DNA from: Lycium barbarum
Taxonomy: Eukaryota; Streptophyta; Magnoliopsida; Solanales; Solanaceae
DNA length: 64,000 nucleotides
Assembly (NCBI RefSeq): GCF_019175385.1
Contig: NC_083346.1
Span: forward strand, 87,248,543-87,312,542
Direction: 5' to 3'
In this document: positions 58,343 to 64,000 of the stretch, in pieces
How the letters are laid out: each line of letters begins with the position of its first letter
Position numbering within the stretch: the stretch's first letter is position 1
Made by a program: the position numbers and the translations under genes
The notes under the pieces: generated by a model
Told to the model about the DNA's origin: nothing
Databases searched by the model: none
What the model saw: only the letters and a program-made list of their open reading frames with translations

Positions 58343-58860
58343 ATACGAGTGAATCAAGTAGTTTACATCAATTCACTCTAATGATCATTCGATTTAGTGT
58401 ATACTGACTTAGTAGATCATCTTTCCTGACTCAAAATACATCAAATTAATTAAGTATTATACATTGATCACTAAATATAGTTGATTTCCTTTGTTTATCA
58501 CTAAATATGACTGAATCAAGAAGTTTACATCAATTCACTATAATAATCACTCGATTTAGTGCATATTGACTTAGTAGATCGTCTTTCCTGACTCAAAATA
58601 CTATCAGATTGATTAAGTATTATATATTGATCACTAAATATCGTTGATTTCATTTGCTTATCACTAAATATGGATGAATAAAATAGTTCACATTAATTCA
58701 CTCTAATGATCATTGGATTTAGTGCATATTCCTGACTCAAATTACCATCAAATTGATTAAGTATTATATATTGATCACTACTTATTATTGATTTCCTTTG
58801 TTTATCACTAAATATCATTGATTCTCTTTGTTGATCACTAAATATGGGTGAACCAAGTAG
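58343..58860. repeat. ~165-bp tandem repeat, right part
   Basis: About three units. TCACTAAATAT plus TGA occurs near 58336, 58498, 58661 and 58834, giving spacings of 162-173 bp. Each unit contains two half-similar boxes around TCACTAAATAT. Confidence 0.88.
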
Positions 58861-59210
58861 CATCCGTTGCAACAACTGTAATATTTGTTGCAACAAGTGT
58901 AGTATCTGTTGCAACAACTGTAGTATCTGTTGCAGCAAATGACATAGTTGTTGAACAAGTCCTTACTTTTGTTGGATAAAACACAACAAGTTACCCACTT
59001 TCTGCAACAAGTCACTCCACTTGTTGGAAAAACCCCCCAACATGTAACTTAGTTGCTGCAACATATTCTGGAAATCTTTTAGCAGTTGGATAAAACACAA
59101 GTTACTAGTTGTTGCAACAAGTCCTGTTACTTGTTGGATAAAACCCAACAAGTTACAGAGCTGTTGCTACAGATTCATTACTTGTTGAAAACTGTTCAGC
59201 AATTTATTAA
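58861..59210. repeat. Right arm: GTTGCAACAA array
   Basis: Short units of GTTGCAACAA(C/G)TGTA and CTTGTTGGA(T/A)AAA, about 20-30 bp apart. It belongs to the same motif family as 41045-41815. Confidence 0.85.
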
Positions 59211-59399
59211 CAACAATACACACATTTGTGATTTGAACAAGATCAACATACCATATAAACCAAGTTCACAAGCACCAAGAACAAAAATTACCATTCTAAA
59301 AAAGAATAACATTAAAATGCCATAAAGTTCCAACAAATAACTATTATTACAACACAGTGCAATCAATTTACAACAATGGAGCATTTCGGCTTGGACAAG

Positions 59400-60762
59400 A
59401 ACTACAAATCTATTGGATATGTTTTACAAACAGAACCAAATAACTGAAGTTATGTCCAATAGATTTGTAGTTGTTAGAACAGATTGTCTACTTGTTGCCA
59501 CAAGTGTAGAACTTGTTGCAACAACTATAAATCCGTTGGATATCTTCTATAAATAGAACCAGATAAATACCAGGACAAGAACAAAAAAACCATCTATTTG
59601 ATATCTTTTCCTAAACCCTGAACCATACCAGGACAACAACAGAAAAACCATCTATTTCACTACAAACACACTACAACAACAAACTGAATTTTATCCAAAC
59701 TTTTCCTAAACTCCCCAAAAAAATCAAAACTTCTTTTCAATATTCTTTTTGAGTGAGGGGGGGGGGGGGGGGGTGCAAAAAAAAAAAACTTTTCAAAACT
59801 TTTTTTTTTAAACAAACATTTTTTTTGAAGGGTGGGCGGTGGTGGGTGCAAAAAAACAAAAAGAAAAACTTTTCAATTTAAAAAAACAATTTGGGGGAGG
59901 GGGGGGGGGGGGGGCTGGTGAAAAATTTAAAAAAAAAACAAAATTTTTAATTTTTTTTTGGGGGGGGGGGGGTGGGGGAGGGATGAGAAGAGGAGTGAAG
60001 GCTGGTAAGAAAAAATCAAAACTTCTTTTAGTTTTTTTTAGGGGGGGGGGGGGTTGGTGAGGGGTGGGGGGAGGGTTGCGAGGAGGAGGAGGACGAAGGG
60101 TGTGAAAAAATAAATTAAAAAAATCAATTTTTTTTTTTGGGTAGGGGTAGTGAGGGGTGGGAGGAGGAGCGGGGGTTGGTGAAAATATCAAAACTTTTTA
60201 AATTTATTTTTGGTTGGGGGAAGGGAGGGGGGGGGGGGGGGAGGGGGAGTGGAGGCTGGTAAGAAAAAATTAAAGCATTTTCTTAAAAAATTTTGGGGGG
60301 TGGTGGGAGGGTTGCAAGGAGGACGAGGAGGAGAAGGAGGGGGGGGGGGGGGGGGTGAAAAAACAAATAAAGAAAATCAATTTTTTTTTTTTTTGGAGGG
60401 TGGGGGTGGGTGTGAAAAAACAAATAAAGAAAATATAAAAATATTAATTATTTTTTTGGGGCGGGGTTGGGGGGTTTGGGAGGAGGAGGGGGTGAAAAAA
60501 AATTGGCGGGGGGGGGGGGGGGGTGTCGGGGAGGGGGCGTGGGGGGCATGGGGTTGAGAGCTAGGTCTGGGTCAAAGTGTTAAAAATAGAACTTGAGTGC
60601 AAAGTGTTAAAAATAAAGTTGAGGGTCAAAGTGTCAAAATGAAAACTTTTGGGCAACTTCAAAACCCCTTAATCACTAATAGAAAATTATCACCTCCACC
60701 TAATAATTAAAACTTGTCACCTCTCCTAAAAAACTAAAGAGTCACCAATAATTAAATGCCAC
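59400..60762. repeat. Right inverted arm of the 22-kb insertion
   Basis: In complement order it repeats the left arm: the ~123-bp unit (59400-59600), AAAACCATCTATTTCACTACA (matched near 39990), CTTTTCCTAAAC (39935), then the G-rich tract 59757-60545 and the terminal GTGACTCTTTAGT. The G-runs reach 16-17 bases. Confidence 0.88.
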
Positions 60763-61119
60763 CACTCTCTTTGTACTATTCTACACGTTCTCTCTCTTCT
60801 AAAATGGCTTTCACTTATTTGTTTAGATATTCTTTTATTGTTGTCTTTTATTTTCTCTTTTAAAACTTGCTGGTAATATTTAAATTTTGCTGATTCCTGT
60901 ATTCTCTAATTAAAATTAGATAAGGGCTTGTTTAATCCTGGGAAAATATTTCATATTGCTGAAATAATTTCTTAGGACAGTGCGTAGCACGACTCAAGTC
61001 ATATTTACTAAATATATTATCATAGTAATATTTATTTTTCAAGTGTTGTTATGTTATTTTACTGAGTAACTACTATTAATTATTTTTATTTCTGGTTTTA
61101 TTTTGTGATTTTCCCAACA
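60763..61119 (+). repeat. 3' LTR of the Copia element, right part
   Basis: Begins with the duplicated CACTCTCTT and matches 34375-34736 of the 5' LTR to its CCCAACA end. Confidence 0.9.
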
Positions 61120-61251
61120 ATTGGGTTGTACTTAGGTTATTTTAATTAGTATGTAGCCTAAGTTAATATTAGATAATTATACTTGTCTCAGGTAACCCTC
61201 AATATAAATAGTCAGTCTTTGCTTTTGGTCTATTAGTTTTTGATGATATGA
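61120..61251 (+). mobile_element. Probable continuation of the outer gypsy LTR
   Basis: Follows the Copia 3' end. A TATA-like AATATAAATAGTC near 61201 suits an LTR promoter. The link with 34088-34179 is by position only. Confidence 0.4.
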
Positions 61252-61262
61252 AGATATTCTTT

Positions 61263-61403
61263 ATTTTTGTTTATTTTTAATTACATAGTGGGTAGGGAAA
61301 GGAGAGATGGGGGAGGGGAAGAAGATTACAAGGTGGGAAATCGAAACTTCACTAACAAGATAAAAGTTCAGATAACCAACCAACTGAGCTATTAAAATCA
61401 CTT
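61263..61403 (-). mobile_element. tRNA-derived SINE, minus strand
   Basis: On the minus strand: box A TAGCTCAGTTGGTTGG, box B-like GTTTCGATTTCC, then a C-rich TCTTCCCCTCCCCCATC segment. It is flanked by AGATATTCTTT (61252-61262) and AGACATTCTTT (61404-61414), an 11-bp duplication with one mismatch. It is a different family from the SINE at 11892. Confidence 0.8.
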
Positions 61404-61414
61404 AGACATTCTTT

Positions 61415-61742
61415 GCTAATTTATGAGATTGTCCAACCTATTTATTGGATCCTCTTGAATTCTTCCCTAGTAAGATTGAAGAATCTATGTATGAATTTCA
61501 ATTCCCTTCTTCCTTAAAATTATTAGTTTGTAATTGAATGCATTGTTGCTTTCATTATTTCCTATTAGTTCTTTCTTTCTTCTAAACCTATCCGTGCTTT
61601 CTAATTTCATTTCTATCTTCTTTATTTAACTAGTTTTATTGTCCTTACACTTTAGTTGTTACACATGTTTAGGTCTGGTTTATTCCATATTACTTGCTCA
61701 TTTGCTCTGCTACTCTTCTCGGATAGTCGCTCATATTATAAA
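61415..61742. other. Stretch with no recognised gene
   Basis: AT-rich with several TTCTTT-type pyrimidine stretches. It could still be LTR sequence of the outer gypsy element. Confidence 0.35.
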
Positions 61743-64000
61743 CTAGTGAACTTGTCCGCGCTTCGCGCGATCGAAAAGGATAATAATAATTTTAATAAAG
61801 GATCTATCTTGTAATTTTTATTAATATAAAATATGTAACAAAATGTTTTTATATATGCATACAAAATTAATTCGTAAATTTAATAAATCACTAATATATT
61901 ATTTTCAATCACACATATGGTGCGATTTTCGTTCATCAAGGATCATATAAGTGTGTAAACGGTTCAATTTTTCAGATAGGCTAATCAGCAGCAAGCATGA
62001 AACATGGTTCTACTATTTTCTTTATCCTTTTTTTTCCTCTTTCCATTCTCCGTCTTTAATATATTCAGGAAAATAGAAAGAGAGGAGTTTGGTCTAACAG
62101 CTATTATCATTAGTAGTTAACAAAATAATTGTTAATATTCAATCAATATTGACATTAAATATGCATATGTATACAAGAAGTGATACATAAATGTATTGTT
62201 ACATATAGTGATATGTTTTTTTCCTTCTTCATTTTGCTTTGATTTATTTATTTTAATTCCTCTAAGGTACTAAAGTTTGTAGTTATTCACCTTCTGGAAT
62301 CAAATGGCTATGTTCTTACAAATATCTTATAATCTCTCTTATAACTTTTTCTTGAAATAACCTTTATTTACTCTTCCAATTTTTATACTAAACTTTAAAA
62401 AATGCGTTTCTTTCTGTAAATACCTTCTAGTATGCATTCCATCACTTTCTTTAAGTTGAAAGCATAATTCTCTTAGGAGACATACAATCCCACTCTCTCT
62501 CTCTCATTATTCTCTAGCCAAAGTCAAAACAACCTTCATTTTGTATGTGAATTTTTTTCAAAATCCTCTAAATTAAATTTTATTTTATTTTCTATCCAAA
62601 AATGTTTGTATAAAAGTTGATTTGTATGGTGATAACATTTACTTTCATGATACATTACACGGTATCAATAGTTTTTACAACTAATCGACTGAAAAAAATT
62701 CTCACGTGAATTCATTGCATACCAAATACTACCATGTGTTATTTACTCACATAAAAAATATTAACATTGTGTGATTCATGAAATGAATTATAAAAAACTC
62801 TAAAAGAATTACATGCTTATTATTTGATTGGCTTCTAATGTGTTAGACATGTATCATATTTCACTCTGGCTTTAACAATCAATAGCTATGAAAAATATGT
62901 TGTTGACATGGTTTCCAGCACTGCTAAGATTTCTAGGATATCGGTTCTAACAAAACTCGTGTGTTACACCATTAAAAATTACTGAAAAGAAAAGAGGGAT
63001 AAAAATTAATATAGTCAAATTAATTAGAAGCTGACAAAAATGATATACATAAATGTAGAAACACACTTATTCATTCTGTTACAGAAAGAGAACGTGAGAA
63101 TCCGTCGTAGGACAATAATAAAAGAGCAAGTTCCTCAAGGCTTTTTTATTTTCTTATGTTTTACATTGTATCTTCATCCATTTAATCACACGGAAGTCCT
63201 TTGATCTGATGAGATCAGTTTTAGACTATTTCATGAAATAACTGATTAATAACTTTCAACAAATACGAATTGAAATATTATAAAAAAAAATATATGTATT
63301 GTTCTGATAAACTAAATGAGAAGAAGAAAAAAGAAAACTTTAGAAATAAAAGATTAAACAACTAAATAAATAAATAAATAAAATTAATCTATTTATTTAT
63401 GCTGATCACACACACACACAAAACCACACACATAAAATGAGAGGAGGAAATAACAGAAATATAAATAGGAATATTGTGAGACAAAAAGATGGTGAGAGGC
63501 AGCTAAAATTATAATACCTCAACAAACTTGCTTTCACTACCAGAAAACTCATACCTATGGAGATCAAAATAGAAAATTCCACTTCCAGATCCTAAAGCAT
63601 AATGAAACCAAAAAGAAGAGAACAACATCATTTGAAAAATATAATTATCAATCAAAATAACACATGAATAAATTACCAAAAAAACATACACGGTAAGTAA
63701 AATTACACTCATGCACCAAATCAGAAAAATAGAAAAGAATAAATAATTAAAAAAATAATTATCAGGCAAAAATAACACATCAATGAATTACCAAAAACTT
63801 AAAAATAAGGTAATAACAATTACATCTAAAGTGATAAGTCAAGAAAGTCATTTAAGGGAATAGAAGCACAACAATAATAAAGTTGGTTGTTTCAGAAGAG
63901 AACCGGAACCTAAAGATCAAAAATCAAGAAATGCGTCAGAAGAATAATGTTGTAATTGCTTTGTGATGGAATATAATTCTATGAATTTGTAGTCAAGGAT
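61743..64000 (-). mobile_element. Possible Helitron, 3' terminus at 61743
   Basis: On the minus strand the sequence reads GCGCGAAGCGCGGACAAGTT then CACTAG followed by T: a GC hairpin about 10 bases before CTAG, inserted between A and T, as in plant Helitron 3' ends. The 5' end (TC) was not found and may lie past the window. The remaining 2.2 kb is AT-rich with no Rep/helicase reading frame and a short (CA)n near 63410, so any Helitron here is non-autonomous. The extent is uncertain. Confidence 0.45.

Larger units (their letters stand above)
38728..60762. mobile_element. 22-kb Mutator-like insertion with long inverted arms, itself containing other elements
   Basis: Inserted in the Copia 3' LTR. 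CACTCTCTT occurs on both sides (38719-38727 and 60763-60771) but once in the matching place of the intact 5' LTR (CCTCTCTTT region), giving a perfect 9-bp duplication. The ends match as inverted repeats: left ATGTGACCTTTTAGTT, complement of right TTGGTGACTCTTTAGTT. The arms are C-rich on the left (38895-39900) and G-rich on the right (59757-60545), each followed inward by the same ~123-bp TTGTTGCAACAA-containing units. Without the nested Ogre and hAT-like copy it would be about 6 kb. No transposase was recognised, so it is a non-autonomous element. Confidence 0.85.
34180..61119 (+). mobile_element. Ty1/Copia element (Tork-like) with 3' LTR split by a 22-kb insertion
   Basis: 5' LTR 34180-34736, gag-pol remnants 34749-38043, and 3' LTR from 38562, cut at 38727 and resuming at 60763 to end at 61119. 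The flanks ATTGA (34175-34179) and ATTGG (61120-61124) fit a 5-bp duplication with one mismatch, although they now lie 27 kb apart. The order protease, integrase, RT, RNase H is that of Copia. Without the inserted DNA the element is about 4.9 kb. Much of gag is deleted, and there are several stops and frameshifts. Confidence 0.92.

Noticed and set aside
59808..60557. Pro-rich and Gly-rich frames
   Set aside because: Produced by poly-C/poly-G tracts; the same occurs at 39262-39444 and 39658-39894.
38728..60762. 22-kb insertion as a CACTA or hAT element
   Set aside because: The target duplication is 9 bp rather than 3 or 8 bp, and the ends do not begin CACTA.
63509..63778. 89-codon hydrophobic frame near the right edge
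   Set aside because: Composition follows AT-rich DNA; no signal peptide layout, domain or family could be recognised.

Overview
This is a transposon-packed stretch of plant nuclear DNA, very probably from a Solanaceae genome. That call rests on tRNA-derived SINEs that look like the SolS/TS type, a LINE-type 3' tail ending in (TTG)n, Tekay-type chromovirus LTRs, an Ogre-type Tat retrotransposon, and AT-rich sequence between elements. I see no intact host gene, no rRNA and no functional tRNA. It resembles pericentromeric or other gene-poor heterochromatin.

Left part (1-15347): a chromovirus LTR tail (1-560); a non-autonomous Copia-type LTR element on the minus strand (901-5929); a solo LTR (6545-7979, repeat ATCAA); a broken hAT transposon on the minus strand with perfect 8-bp target duplications (8513-11483); a SINE (11892-12114); a long-TIR element (13237-14751); and a decayed Copia pol fragment (14757-15347).

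Middle nest (15348-27955): a complete 10.1-kb Tekay-type chromovirus (17033-27120, TSD CGAAA) sits inside a gypsy LTR of opposite orientation. That LTR abuts the Copia remnant. To the right are a 926-bp hAT-like element (28913-29838), a 5'-truncated LINE-like insert (30622-30862) and a foldback MULE-like element (33096-33768).

Right nest (34088-61250), at least four levels deep: a gypsy LTR remnant holds a Tork-type Copia element. The 3' LTR of that Copia is split by a 22-kb insertion flanked by a perfect 9-bp duplication CACTCTCTT (38719-38727 and 60763-60771), the hallmark of Mutator-like elements. This insertion has poly-C/poly-G arms, TTGTTGCAACAA arrays and a ~165-bp tandem repeat. It carries a 15-kb Ogre without its 5' LTR (42132 to ~57150) and a second, inverted copy of the 926-bp hAT-like element (57359-58334). 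The right edge holds a minus-strand SINE (61263-61403) and a probable Helitron 3' end (61743).

Almost all coding sequence is retrotransposon or transposase sequence broken by stops and frameshifts. Most in-frame stops sit where a single C-to-T or G-to-A change explains them, as expected for long-methylated DNA. The genes do not form a pathway; the story of the window is one of successive insertions whose order can be read from the boundaries.
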